A stretch of 64,000 bases of DNA, from contig JADJJU010000003.1 in NCBI GenBank assembly GCA_016706365.1, positions 1-64,000 of the forward strand, written 5' to 3'. Below the pieces are notes generated by a model, which worked only from the letters and a program-made list of their open reading frames with translations, made no database searches and was not told the DNA's origin. The stretch's first letter is position 1, and every line of letters begins with the position of its first letter. This document shows, piece by piece, positions 36,443-45,220 of this stretch. The position numbers and the translations under genes are program-made. The stretch comes from Saprospiraceae bacterium. Lineage in GTDB: Bacteria; Bacteroidota; Bacteroidia; Chitinophagales; Saprospiraceae.

Positions 36443-37153
36443 TTAAAATCCTCCGCCTAGAGGGAACATATATCCTACTGATAAGCTAAGTCCTCTATTG
36501 GAAACCTCTTCTGATTCAAGGTTTGTATTCAACACATTTGAGGTTCCGTGATGGTAGCGTAAATCCACAATTATGCGGCCTGCATCCATTTCATAGAAAA
36601 ATCCTGCGCCAAACATTAAACCAAAATCCGATTTGAGATATGTATCAAATGGTCCATCTCCAAGATTATAGTCAGATTTTTGGATTTCTGTAATGTCAGT
36701 GGCATCATTGGGATTTGTGAGTTTCCCTTTAGATTGTGAAGCACCCATCAGGAAGCCAAGTTCGACACCTGCTTGCAAATTCATTCCAAAATCCTTTCCT
36801 CTCAGATAATACTTGATAAATAAAGGGAAGTTGAGGTAATTCAATCTATCTTGATATTCATAAAATACCGGGATGTTAACATTTTCAAACTGAAGTGGAA
36901 CTTTACTTTGAGTAAATCCTCCTTTTTGACTGTATAATGCATCCAGTGCAACTGAAAATCTTCCTCCAAAAGTGTACTCTACTCCTACACCGGCATTGAA
37001 ACCGGGAATAAATGCACTGGTAAAAACCTGGCCTCCTTGTTCTGAAAGTCCTTGTCTGAATAAATTCACACCAAGTTTAGGACCTATTTGTAATTGTGCG
37101 AATGAGGCAAAAGTGATAAATGTGAAAACGGTGAGAATAAAAATCTTTTTCAT
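36443..37153 (-). CDS. Outer-membrane beta-barrel protein (porin-family, PorT-like)
   Basis: A 236-residue protein with a signal peptide (IFILTVFTFITFASFAQ) and an eight-stranded OMP_b-brl-like barrel: LQIGPKLGVNLF, FNAGVGVEYTFGGRFSVALDALY, YLNFPLFIKYYL, MNLQAGVELGFLMG, FGLMFGAGFFYEM, IIVDLRYHHG, and the ending GLSLSVGYMFPLGGGF with a terminal Phe for BAM recognition. It precedes the zinc-ribbon/ExbD/ExbB genes on the same strand (94-base gap) and could be the outer-membrane end of an energised envelope complex, which is an inference. Confidence 0.8.
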   Translation of the reverse strand: MKKIFILTVFTFITFASFAQLQIGPKLGVNLFRQGLSEQGGQVFTSAFIPGFNAGVGVEYTFGGRFSVALDALYSQKGGFTQSKVPLQFENVNIPVFYEYQDRLNYLNFPLFIKYYLRGKDFGMNLQAGVELGFLMGASQSKGKLTNPNDATDITEIQKSDYNLGDGPFDTYLKSDFGLMFGAGFFYEMDAGRIIVDLRYHHGTSNVLNTNLESEEVSNRGLSLSVGYMFPLGGGF

Positions 37154-37589
37154 GATGCTTGTTTTTGATGTTTTTATTAATGGTGAAATGTGCGTTTTGT
37201 ATCGATCTGCAGTATCAGACACAACCTACTATAGGCAAGGACATCAAAAGGTCATCAGCTTTTTAGAAATATTTATTTCAAAATAAAAAGAAATACATGT
37301 AGCGCTACTATCGTATTGATCATCAGATAATTAAATCAATTTATTACCAGATACATATTCCTGGTTATCACATGATGAACTGCCGATATTAGCATAGAAA
37401 TTTAAACAGGATCCTTAAGACGCATTATTGGAGTATTGTCAGCAAACAATTGCTCAGTGCATCAAAGGAGAAGCATCCTTCCTTGTGATTTACTGCGGCC
37501 CTTTTTGTGAATTCAGGAAAAATAAGAAAGGATGTAGATGGAATTCAGAGCAAAAAACTGGATAGCTTAATGGACCTGAGTAAAATTGT
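37154..37589. other. Intergenic region
   Basis: These 436 AT-rich bases lie upstream of the outer-membrane protein gene. I see no open frame, no repeat words and no TAnnTTTG promoter. Confidence 0.4.
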
Positions 37590-37624
37590 AAAAGGCCGCT
37601 TTCACTGAAGAAAGCGACCTTTAT
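37590..37624 (-). terminator. Terminator after the anti-sigma/TPR gene
   Basis: On the minus strand AAAGGTCGCTTTC (37622-37610) pairs with GAAAGCGGCCTTT (37603-37591) with one G-T wobble, followed by a T-rich stretch. It lies 27 bases past the anti-sigma stop. Confidence 0.65.
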
Positions 37625-37650
37625 TTTACACCTAAAAAACGATTAAAGAA

Positions 37651-38388
37651 TTATTTTTTTTCGAGAAGACTGAGTGCTTTATCTGCATCTTGTTTGAACA
37701 TATGGTCAGATTGTTGGCTTATCTTCTCCAGCAGTGATTGGCTTTCCGCCTGCTGATCCACTTTGAGAGCCACAAGTGCCAAATACCATTCCCCTTTTTG
37801 ATGTAGTCTGGTATCTTCAGGAGCGAATACTTTGAGCGTTTCATATGCCTGCTTGTATTTTTGATCTCCCAAATATGACATCGCGAGATAAAATTGCACA
37901 CTGTCAGGTTTGATTTTGTCACGGCTCAATGTCAGGAATTTTATGGTTGATTTGCTGTAATCACCCATTTTGTAATCGACCATGGCATCATCAAACTCAA
38001 ACTCAAGAGATTCATCCATTCTGGAAGGTAAGCCAGGATCCGCTTCATACATGCTTGCAAATACTTGTTCTGTTGCTGATGCAGGTTTGGTGACCCACCA
38101 GGTAAGCCCTATGCCTATCATAAGAATTACTGTGGCTGCGATGCTAAGGTTTCTGAAATCTAATTTCCTATCCTCTTTTTTAAGACGATCCCATTTCTGA
38201 TCGATGTTGCTCAACTGATTTTTCAAGGTACCGACTTCTACCATTTCCATCAGCAATTTTTGCTCTTCAAGCTGACTTCTCAGTTCAGCACTTTGTTGTG
38301 TATCACTCTCGAACTGGGCTTTTTCTGTTGCGCTTAATTTGTCTGTCAGATACATATCGATCTTATCAGACCATTCTGGATTATTCAT
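37651..38388 (-). CDS. Membrane anti-sigma-like protein with TPR domain
   Basis: A 245-residue single-span protein. The cytoplasmic N-terminus (WSDKIDMYLTDKLSATEKAQFES, then a helix to about 75) looks like an anti-sigma domain of the Bacteroidota type without the zinc His/Cys residues. A membrane helix (LSIAATVILMIGIGLTWWV, about 83-101) follows, then a periplasmic TPR-like region (AMVDYKMGDYSKSTIKFLTL, YLAMSYLGDQKYKQAYETL, LVALKVDQQAESQSLLEKI). Its ATG overlaps the stop of the ECF sigma gene (ATGA), the usual layout of sigma/anti-sigma pairs. The TPR part could sense an envelope signal. Confidence 0.82.
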   Translation of the reverse strand: MNNPEWSDKIDMYLTDKLSATEKAQFESDTQQSAELRSQLEEQKLLMEMVEVGTLKNQLSNIDQKWDRLKKEDRKLDFRNLSIAATVILMIGIGLTWWVTKPASATEQVFASMYEADPGLPSRMDESLEFEFDDAMVDYKMGDYSKSTIKFLTLSRDKIKPDSVQFYLAMSYLGDQKYKQAYETLKVFAPEDTRLHQKGEWYLALVALKVDQQAESQSLLEKISQQSDHMFKQDADKALSLLEKK

Positions 38389-38987
38389 AAACTATCAATT
38401 TTAATTTGTGTACTCAATGATTTTAGTTTCTCCATACATCTGTATTTTTCATTTTTCACTGAAGCCGGTTGAAGTCCTGTCATCGCTGCGATATCCGCCA
38501 TTGATTTCTTTTCAAAATAAAATGCTCCCAACAGATTTTTGCACTTGTCTCCCAGCTGATTGAAAACCGATTGTAATTTTTCAATTCTCTCCAGCTGATT
38601 TGATTGTTCCTCGGGATTGGAGTCCCAGGGTGCATCTATATCTTTTGTGAGCGGAACTTCATATTTAACTTTACCGGATTTAACTTTTTCATACAATCTG
38701 TATTGGACCATCCGAATCAAATATGTGCTCATTTTGGCGTTTTCCCGTACCTGATATTTTCCACTTTTGATATTCTGCCAGAGTGCGATGATAGCGTCCT
38801 GAAACATGTCTTTTAGCAATTCCGGGTCATTTCCCGGGCTCAGAAGAACTTTTTCAACCTGAGGTAAACATGTTTTATAAAGGTGTTCAAATGCTTTTTC
38901 ACTACCATTTTGAATCATTTGATACAGCTCGTGATCTGTGAATGTTGTACTTTTCTTGTAAAGTGAAAATGATAAAATACTTCCCAT
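38385..38987 (-). CDS. ECF-type sigma-70 factor
   Basis: A 200-residue extracytoplasmic-function sigma factor. Region 2 runs from LYQMIQNGSEKAFEHLYKTCL through LKDMFQDAIIALWQNI (residues about 20-95). Region 4 is KCKNLLGAFYFEKKSMADIAAMTGLQPASVKNEKYRCMEKL, of which the helix-turn-helix is DIAAMTGLQPASVKNEKYRC (about 150-190). Both are needed for -10 and -35 recognition. It is translationally coupled to a membrane anti-sigma candidate. Its targets are unknown; the protease and CHAT genes upstream on the same strand are attractive candidates because such clusters recur in Saprospiria-like genomes, as far as I recall. Confidence 0.9.
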   Translation of the reverse strand: MGSILSFSLYKKSTTFTDHELYQMIQNGSEKAFEHLYKTCLPQVEKVLLSPGNDPELLKDMFQDAIIALWQNIKSGKYQVRENAKMSTYLIRMVQYRLYEKVKSGKVKYEVPLTKDIDAPWDSNPEEQSNQLERIEKLQSVFNQLGDKCKNLLGAFYFEKKSMADIAAMTGLQPASVKNEKYRCMEKLKSLSTQIKIDSL

Positions 38988-39067
38988 GATAGTTGCCCTT
39001 TAGTTGATGAGAAAATGGGTAAATCAAACCGGTATGTGAAAAAAATTGTCTTTACCCTAATATGAAA

Positions 39068-39093
39068 GAAGGCCCGACCTTTGCCGGGCCTTC
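39068..39093 (-). terminator. Terminator after the C1 protease unit
   Basis: GAAGGCCCG (39068-39076) and CGGGCCTTC (39085-39093) form a strong GC-rich stem with an eight-base loop; on the minus strand it is followed by TTTCATATT. It separates the protease unit from the sigma-factor gene. Confidence 0.65.
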
Positions 39094-39105
39094 AGAATCA
39101 TATTT

Positions 39106-39675
39106 TTATTTAGACCTTTTAGCTTTTGCAGCTTGATGAGCTACTATTTTGTTTTGCAATTTTCCTGATTTTTTGTGATCGATCAACATATTGCTGATTT
39201 CCTTTTGCGTATATGCATTGTAATTAGTTTTTGACATTTGTCTTGGTGAATCAAGTTTTGCACCGCTTACAGGAGCTGCAAGTTTACGTGTTGCAGGGTT
39301 ATTGTCCTGGATTCCCTGCACTATTCCATTCTGAATATATACTGGTTCACCATATTCATTTCCCAAATAAAAGAAGTTATTTGATTCATCAGTTTCCTGG
39401 ATGGCATCGTAGGCATCCGCTATTGCAACTAAGTAGTAGTAGCCTGTTATATTTGGCATAGTATAATCCCATGTTACATAGCTGTCTCCGAACAATTCTT
39501 CTGCCATTCCTGAACCTGAAGGTATATCGATATTATTCCACCAGTTGCCGGAGAAGCCCGGGCCACTTTGAAGTGGTCCATTGTCACCTACACTTCCATA
39601 TTCATTAGTATAAGAGTCGTAGAGAATGATTCCGTAGTCGTTCGCATTGAATGCATTGTAGTATATGTAGCACAT
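39106..39675 (-). CDS. C-terminal CARDB-like part of the C1 protease
   Basis: This open frame carries a beta-sandwich resembling a CARDB domain: KWNMCYIYYNAFNANDYGII, FGDSYVTWDYTMPNITGYYYLVAIADAYDAIQETDESNNFFYL with the typical D-x-x-N-x-V/E-E-S-N-N ending. A Lys-rich tail follows (KKSGKLQNKIVAHQAAKAKR). It is in frame with the protease 5' part, separated by one TAA (39730-39732) and 18 codons reading YNIYNIGREAVRASAKWN, which fit the domain's first strand. A pair of small indels near 39725-39745 explains the stop. Protease plus CARDB would make a secreted enzyme of about 550 residues. Confidence 0.75.
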   Translation of the reverse strand: MCYIYYNAFNANDYGIILYDSYTNEYGSVGDNGPLQSGPGFSGNWWNNIDIPSGSGMAEELFGDSYVTWDYTMPNITGYYYLVAIADAYDAIQETDESNNFFYLGNEYGEPVYIQNGIVQGIQDNNPATRKLAAPVSGAKLDSPRQMSKTNYNAYTQKEISNMLIDHKKSGKLQNKIVAHQAAKAKRSK

Positions 39676-39729
39676 GTTCCATTTAGCTGATGCTCTTACT
39701 GCTTCTCTTCCAATGTTATAAATATTGTA

Positions 39730-40749
39730 TTAAGCTGTGCGTTCTCTTTGATTGCCTGAACCAGAAAAATCATCGCTAACATTCCATGGAATCAGGTCAT
39801 AATCACCTGTGGTTGGGCCTGGATTATCATCCGGATCAAAATCACCTTTTGTGTTGGTTGCTACACTCACCAGGAATCCAAATTCAGGATTAACAATAAA
39901 GTTATAGTCTACCCAAATAAAGCCCGTTGCTCCCCAATCGCTTCCCCATGAATTGTTCACTTTGAAGGCTCCATTAGGGCCTTTGGAATCATCATAGCCC
40001 ACTATTACCATTGCGTGATTGGCATGTTGGCCTACCTGGCTGAAACCTGAATGACTGCTTAAGACTGCTTCTGAATTCCAGCTCATGAAATTATCTCCCA
40101 GTCGTGCTCCCAATACTACAGGTCTGTTCTGAGAGATATATGTTTTAATTTCATTTACGTTCAGATTAATCTTTCTGAAGCTTTCAAGTTTGTTGTTGCC
40201 AGCTTCCTGGGTCCATGATTGCTGTGGATTTGCATTGCAGCTCAGACTGGAAGTGTAAGGAGCAGTTTGTGCGGAAGCGGCACCTCTGTTGATTAGAATT
40301 TCAAATGCATCTTCGAAATTTGTACCACCACAATCCGTTCCTTTAGCTGCTGTAGGAATAGCCATCCAAAGATCCGCAGGGCTTGTTTGTCTGGAAGCAT
40401 TGGCCAAATCTGATTTACTCCAGTTATTGTCCATTCCGTTAAGTGCAGTTTTGGTGTTGTATCCTACTGCCCAGGCGACACAAGTACCATATTGACCTTG
40501 ATTACCAACCGGTGGAAATTTGTCTGTAAGATCATATTTAGAGGGTACTGTTGTATTTCCTACGCTGAGGTTAATGCTGGATGGAATTTTTGTCGGATCA
40601 TCATCTCCGTTCAGACCGAGACTGCGTTGAGTTGGATCGACCGGGTCATTGATAATGTTGTTGTCTTTTTTACAAGCACCAAGTAAAAGAACTACAAGGA
40701 GCAGAGAAAATGCGGATGTGAAAATTTTTGAAGAAAGGAAAGTTTTCAT
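39730..40749 (-). CDS. Papain-like (C1A) cysteine protease lipoprotein
   Basis: A 339-residue lipoprotein protease. The lipobox is LLLGAC26. The catalytic domain contains the oxyanion Gln84 and nucleophile Cys90 in VGNQGQYGTCVAWA, the catalytic His in QHANHAMVIVGYDD, and the Asn in FKVNNSWGSDWGATGF. There is no long propeptide with an ERFNIN pattern, as usual for bacterial C1A members. It lies after the two CHAT-domain genes and the pentapeptide-like lipoprotein on the same strand (62-base gap), so it may form one unit with them. The frame ends at 39730 in what should be the linker to a CARDB-like domain (39106-39675). Confidence 0.88.
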   Translation of the reverse strand: MKTFLSSKIFTSAFSLLLVVLLLGACKKDNNIINDPVDPTQRSLGLNGDDDPTKIPSSINLSVGNTTVPSKYDLTDKFPPVGNQGQYGTCVAWAVGYNTKTALNGMDNNWSKSDLANASRQTSPADLWMAIPTAAKGTDCGGTNFEDAFEILINRGAASAQTAPYTSSLSCNANPQQSWTQEAGNNKLESFRKINLNVNEIKTYISQNRPVVLGARLGDNFMSWNSEAVLSSHSGFSQVGQHANHAMVIVGYDDSKGPNGAFKVNNSWGSDWGATGFIWVDYNFIVNPEFGFLVSVATNTKGDFDPDDNPGPTTGDYDLIPWNVSDDFSGSGNQRERTA

Positions 40750-40812
40750 GATGAAGAGGATTTAAGAAGTAGTGATTAATGATTAGGATAAAAGGAGTTT
40801 TTGAAAAGAGTG

Positions 40813-41703
40813 TTATTTAGTTTTTTTCAGTTCGGTAATATCAGGTTGTTTAAGACCTGTTTTTACACCCTCCAAACTGATAGGGCCATTTACAGTAGTG
40901 TCGTTCCAGAGAAGGGATTTTTGCATCCAAACATTCGTAAGATTCAATGAGCCTTCGATCGTAGAACTAAGTATTTCAAAACGATGATAAAATGAAGCAT
41001 CCGTGAAATCCAAAGTTTTATGGCAATTTGTGTAGTTGAAAAATGCACCTTTTCTGAAAAAACACAGACTGGCGTCCCAGTATCCGAAGACTTCTGCGTT
41101 GCCCCATTGAGCATCTTCGAAGAAATCAGATTGTTGCATATTCAGAGTTCCGCCGACTTCAAGATTCATTGCCTGGAACAAACCTCTCAAACGACATTCC
41201 TGCATTTCAAAATTGCCTAAAAAATGAGTTTTAAAAAATGAGCACGTTTGCTCGAATTTTGATGCCTTCATTTGCATATGCTGCTCCACTATAGACTCAC
41301 TCAGCAAAAAGTCATCAAAAAATATCGCATTTGAAAAATTAATTTCTGATTTGAACCTGCATTTGTGAAATTGAACCGGCTTTTCGAACCTGCAGACTTC
41401 ATACATCTGATTTTTTACACTTTGTGCAATGATTTTGCCGTGAAAAATGCAGCTATCAAATAGTATGGTTGAAGATATATTAGAATACCCCGCCTGAATT
41501 CCAGAAGATTTGCGATCTTTTAATTTCGTGAAATCAATGTCGCCTTTAATTTCAGCGCCTTTGATATGTATATTCTTACCCTGATTAAGTGCTTCAATTA
41601 TTTCTTCCCCGGTCCATGATCCTGAACTTGGTTTTTTACTGGCACTACTGCAACACAGTATGAATAAAAGAAATGGTATTAGGATATACAAAGTGGTTTT
41701 CAT
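40813..41703 (-). CDS. Pentapeptide-repeat-like lipoprotein
   Basis: A 296-residue lipoprotein (signal LIPFLLFILCCSS). The body is a run of short degenerate strands of the right-handed beta-helix type: IHIKGAEIKGDIDFTKL, STILFDSCIFHGKII, VQFHKCRFKSEINFSNAIF, FEMQECRLRGLF and SLNLTNVWMQKSLLW, spaced about 20-25 residues apart with F/L pointing inward, as in pentapeptide-repeat proteins. No enzyme motif is present. It lies between the CHAT genes and the protease and could be their substrate or a surface scaffold, but this is only context. Confidence 0.75.
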   Translation of the reverse strand: MKTTLYILIPFLLFILCCSSASKKPSSGSWTGEEIIEALNQGKNIHIKGAEIKGDIDFTKLKDRKSSGIQAGYSNISSTILFDSCIFHGKIIAQSVKNQMYEVCRFEKPVQFHKCRFKSEINFSNAIFFDDFLLSESIVEQHMQMKASKFEQTCSFFKTHFLGNFEMQECRLRGLFQAMNLEVGGTLNMQQSDFFEDAQWGNAEVFGYWDASLCFFRKGAFFNYTNCHKTLDFTDASFYHRFEILSSTIEGSLNLTNVWMQKSLLWNDTTVNGPISLEGVKTGLKQPDITELKKTK

Positions 41704-41872
41704 AGTTAGTTTTTCTGATTATAGGTTTATGTCAATAAATGTCATCAAAGATTTTGATGAATTTTTTTAAAAATTACTTCAAGCTATATTGAACATGTCA
41801 TCTCATTTGAATAAGATGACTTAATTATACTTAATTGTATAGTGCTACCATGGAGATTTGAATAACGCTCAC

Positions 41873-44800
41873 TTAAAATGTCATATTTCCTCTTATTTTA
41901 ATCACAAAGAAAACCAGCAGGAGTAAGATCAAAATAACTAAAGTCCAGGGAAGCCAGGTTTTCCAAAAAGGGTAGGATTCAGGAATCCATGATTGGTTCT
42001 GTCCAATTAAAACTAATCCTCCCCAGTACAATGGATTGTGTACACTCCCTTTATTTTGATCCAGATATTCCATTTTTGCATTCCGCAATGATTCAGAAAA
42101 GCTCAGGCCTTGTTTGAGATTCTTATAGAAAGTCAATGCAATATTTGAACTGGCCTGATCATCCACAGACCATAAAGTCATCAATGTACTGGGGCATCCG
42201 GCATAATGAAAAGCATGCGCCAGAGATATTACCCCTTCTCCCGATTCGAATTTGCCGGAACCAGTCTGGCAGGCTGTCAAAACAGTAAGTTTAGCGGGAA
42301 TGCGCATCCCATAAAGTTCGGCAGCAGTTATAAAATCATATTCTGATTTGTTTTCATTCTGATTGCATCCCATCACCAGTCCTGAATAAAGAGGCTTTTC
42401 TTTATTAGAGATGGCATGTGTTCCAAAATGCAGGATAGATGCTTCTTTCATCAGATTCAATACTTTCTTCTTTTCGACCTCCATTCCGGACAAATATTCA
42501 CCATAGTACACTTCTTCCATTTCTTCAAGCGCCTTAGCTGCCCATGGCAGTCGGATCATTTTTCTCCCCTCTCCGTTTGTACATGCATTATTGTTTGAAT
42601 CTTGTGTGAAAGGAGCAAAACCTGCAATTCCGTTTGACATTCGTTCAGATTCCGCCGGGCTGTCTGCACCCATTAGAATAGTAATAGAGTGACTCAACCA
42701 AATTTCAGTTGAATGAATTAAATAGGATTGGTTTTCAAAAAGACAGTTTTTATTCTGCTCCTGAGATTTTTGGGTTATGAGAATTTCCGGATTGAGCGTA
42801 TGAAAATGCAGATCCGGTACCCAGATTATTTTATTTGGAATAAATGTTTCCAGGTTTTGAAAAAGTAGGTTGTATAAAAAATGTGAATTTCCGGTAAACT
42901 TCTTACAATCAACTTCCTGCATTCCAAGATGCATGTCTTCAATACATCCCTGAATCATATGGACAGGTCCAAGTGCTTTTATAACTGCAGTATCCCGCGT
43001 AATAAATAAACCATAGTACTCCGATCCGCCCACTAATATCTGGTAAATACCAGTACTTTCTTCCAGCAGGTTTTGCGTTTGTTGCAGGGTGATGGATGAC
43101 AGATCATATCTAATGGCTGCATACTCAGGGTATTGTACTTTGATATAGGCTCTTATAGAGTCATATTCCTGTTTCCATACAGTATATTTATTATCCCAAT
43201 CCACGGATTCGTCTTCCTGGGTTTCCTGCAGATAGAGATGAATCATTTGTGAAAGATGTCTTTCGCGATCGATGAGAGAATCAGGAACGCCATTAAAACT
43301 GGCGGCTTGATCTCCTCTGATGGCATCCCGCAAGTTAAAAGCTTTACTGTCTTCACTGAATGAAAATAATTCGCTTAAATGTTTAAAATCCTTGTCTCTT
43401 CTGAATTGAGAAACAGTAATATCTGTTAACAATGCAAAATCTTTATTCTTCTCATTGAGGAGGTCTTTCTGATTGCGTAAGCTTCCAAAACTGAGGTATC
43501 TTTCGTTTTGTATATTGATCCCGATTTTCAATGCATCTTTGGCCGATTTAAAAAATTGAGGATCATTTTCTTCCAGCCCTTTTTGATATAAAATTTTTGC
43601 TTTAAGATGCATAATCCTCCCGGCTAAAAATGGCATCATTTCAGTGAAATCAAGAGGATTTTCAAGTAGCGATGTATATTTCCAGGATGGCTGAAAACTA
43701 TAAGCAATTGTTTCCTGAATTACTTTTAAAGCTTTGTTGTATTCTCCTTTCTGGTAAAAAATTTCAGCTACGTCAAGGTCAGATTCAATTGTAAACTTGT
43801 GGTGCGGCCCATATAAATCACTGTATATCTTAATTGCTTTATAAGCATTACTAAGTGCTTCGGTCCATTCATGCTTTACTTTGAATATTTTAGATATTTC
43901 TGAATAAATATGGCCAACCAGTACATCCTCCTGACCGATATTGTCAATTGTGATTTGTAAGGATTTGTGATACAATTCAGTGGCTTTTTCATGATTTAAC
44001 AGTGAGGCATTGATATCAGCAAGATTGTAATAATACTGGGCCACAGCTGATGAATTGAGACCATATAGCTTCATTTTTAAAGCACCCGCTTTTTCAAAAT
44101 TCAAATAAGCATCTTCTAATCTGCCGAGAAGGAAGTACTCACTCCCCAGCTGGTCATATAAATTTGCAAGTAAAGGGGAGTTCCGCTCGCTGTCTTTTAA
44201 AAATATGGCTTCAGCCTGGCGGGTAAGTTGCATGGCAGCTTCAAAATCCCCGATCGCCTGAAAATACCTTGCTTTATTCGTGTAATTAATAGCCAGAGAG
44301 CGCTCGTTTTTCAACTTTATATTATTCTCGATCGCAGTATTGAGAAAAAACAGAAAGGAATCCAGATTACCTTCTTCGTAATAAATGGATGATAAATTAT
44401 TGTAGCAGGCAATATTGACCCGATGAGAAGGACCACTCAGACCGGTGGCCATTTTAATTGCCTTATAGTAATCCGATTTTATACTATCACGATGATCTGT
44501 TCTGGTAATGGCTCGTTGCACAAAATTGACAGCGAGATTAATATGATTTAATCCATATACTTTTTGCTTGATTTCTATGCTTTTATTATGGTACTGAAAT
44601 GCAGTTTCATTTTCCTCCAGATAATAGTAAACATTACCCAGAAGTGTATAGCTCTTTGCAATCATTGAATCTCCCGGAGGAAGATGCCTGAGTTTAATGG
44701 CCAAAGATTTTTCTAATGAGGCAATTGCGGAATTATATTCATTAATATCATAAGCCAGATATCCTTCTTCATCCAGAATTTCAGCATATTTTACAGAATC

Positions 44801-45103
44801 ACCTTTGAAGAACTCATTGTATAACCTTTTATATTGCTCCAGAGTGGCTCTTGCTTTTTCTGCATTGGCAAGAGATGACTCACTTCGCACATGAAAGCTC
44901 ATCAAACCGAATTCCTCAGCTGCTTGCTCATTTTTTTTATACTCAGCACTTAGTAAAGTAATATAGTAGAGAGTAGAGTCGTATTTAGCATTGTAAAAGT
45001 GATCGACCACTTTCTGACGCCAGCCAAAAGGATCAGAATATGTGTACGATTGCCATACACTGAAAATGAATCCAATGGAAAGAATAAAAGCGAATCTTTT
45101 CAT
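41873..45103 (-). CDS. TPR-CHAT protease-like protein (paralogue 2)
   Basis: A 1076-residue exported protein. It has a signal peptide (FAFILSIGFIFSVWQSY), about ten TPR repeats (residues about 100-500, e.g. AKSYTLLGNVYYYLEENETAF), a linker with LSFSEDSKAFNLRDAIRGD, then a C-terminal CHAT domain (about 720-1030), and a final membrane helix (WTLVILILLLLVFFVIKI). The caspase-like dyad is visible: His in ILHFGTHAIS and Cys in LTVLTACQTGSG. CHAT is a caspase/separase-fold peptidase, and TPR-CHAT proteins act in programmed proteolysis and defence (as in type III-E CRISPR TPR-CHAT). Here the catalytic domain is predicted in the periplasm and membrane-anchored. Confidence 0.9.
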   Translation of the reverse strand: MKRFAFILSIGFIFSVWQSYTYSDPFGWRQKVVDHFYNAKYDSTLYYITLLSAEYKKNEQAAEEFGLMSFHVRSESSLANAEKARATLEQYKRLYNEFFKGDSVKYAEILDEEGYLAYDINEYNSAIASLEKSLAIKLRHLPPGDSMIAKSYTLLGNVYYYLEENETAFQYHNKSIEIKQKVYGLNHINLAVNFVQRAITRTDHRDSIKSDYYKAIKMATGLSGPSHRVNIACYNNLSSIYYEEGNLDSFLFFLNTAIENNIKLKNERSLAINYTNKARYFQAIGDFEAAMQLTRQAEAIFLKDSERNSPLLANLYDQLGSEYFLLGRLEDAYLNFEKAGALKMKLYGLNSSAVAQYYYNLADINASLLNHEKATELYHKSLQITIDNIGQEDVLVGHIYSEISKIFKVKHEWTEALSNAYKAIKIYSDLYGPHHKFTIESDLDVAEIFYQKGEYNKALKVIQETIAYSFQPSWKYTSLLENPLDFTEMMPFLAGRIMHLKAKILYQKGLEENDPQFFKSAKDALKIGINIQNERYLSFGSLRNQKDLLNEKNKDFALLTDITVSQFRRDKDFKHLSELFSFSEDSKAFNLRDAIRGDQAASFNGVPDSLIDRERHLSQMIHLYLQETQEDESVDWDNKYTVWKQEYDSIRAYIKVQYPEYAAIRYDLSSITLQQTQNLLEESTGIYQILVGGSEYYGLFITRDTAVIKALGPVHMIQGCIEDMHLGMQEVDCKKFTGNSHFLYNLLFQNLETFIPNKIIWVPDLHFHTLNPEILITQKSQEQNKNCLFENQSYLIHSTEIWLSHSITILMGADSPAESERMSNGIAGFAPFTQDSNNNACTNGEGRKMIRLPWAAKALEEMEEVYYGEYLSGMEVEKKKVLNLMKEASILHFGTHAISNKEKPLYSGLVMGCNQNENKSEYDFITAAELYGMRIPAKLTVLTACQTGSGKFESGEGVISLAHAFHYAGCPSTLMTLWSVDDQASSNIALTFYKNLKQGLSFSESLRNAKMEYLDQNKGSVHNPLYWGGLVLIGQNQSWIPESYPFWKTWLPWTLVILILLLLVFFVIKIRGNMTF

Positions 45104-45220
45104 AGCTACTTTTGACTTTCTCAGTTACTAATCATCAGAATGAATGAAGCGCATTTTCAAGGAGAATAGTTAGTTGCAGATTAAACTTAATAAAACCAAA
45201 AAGAACCAAGGTACTTTATT

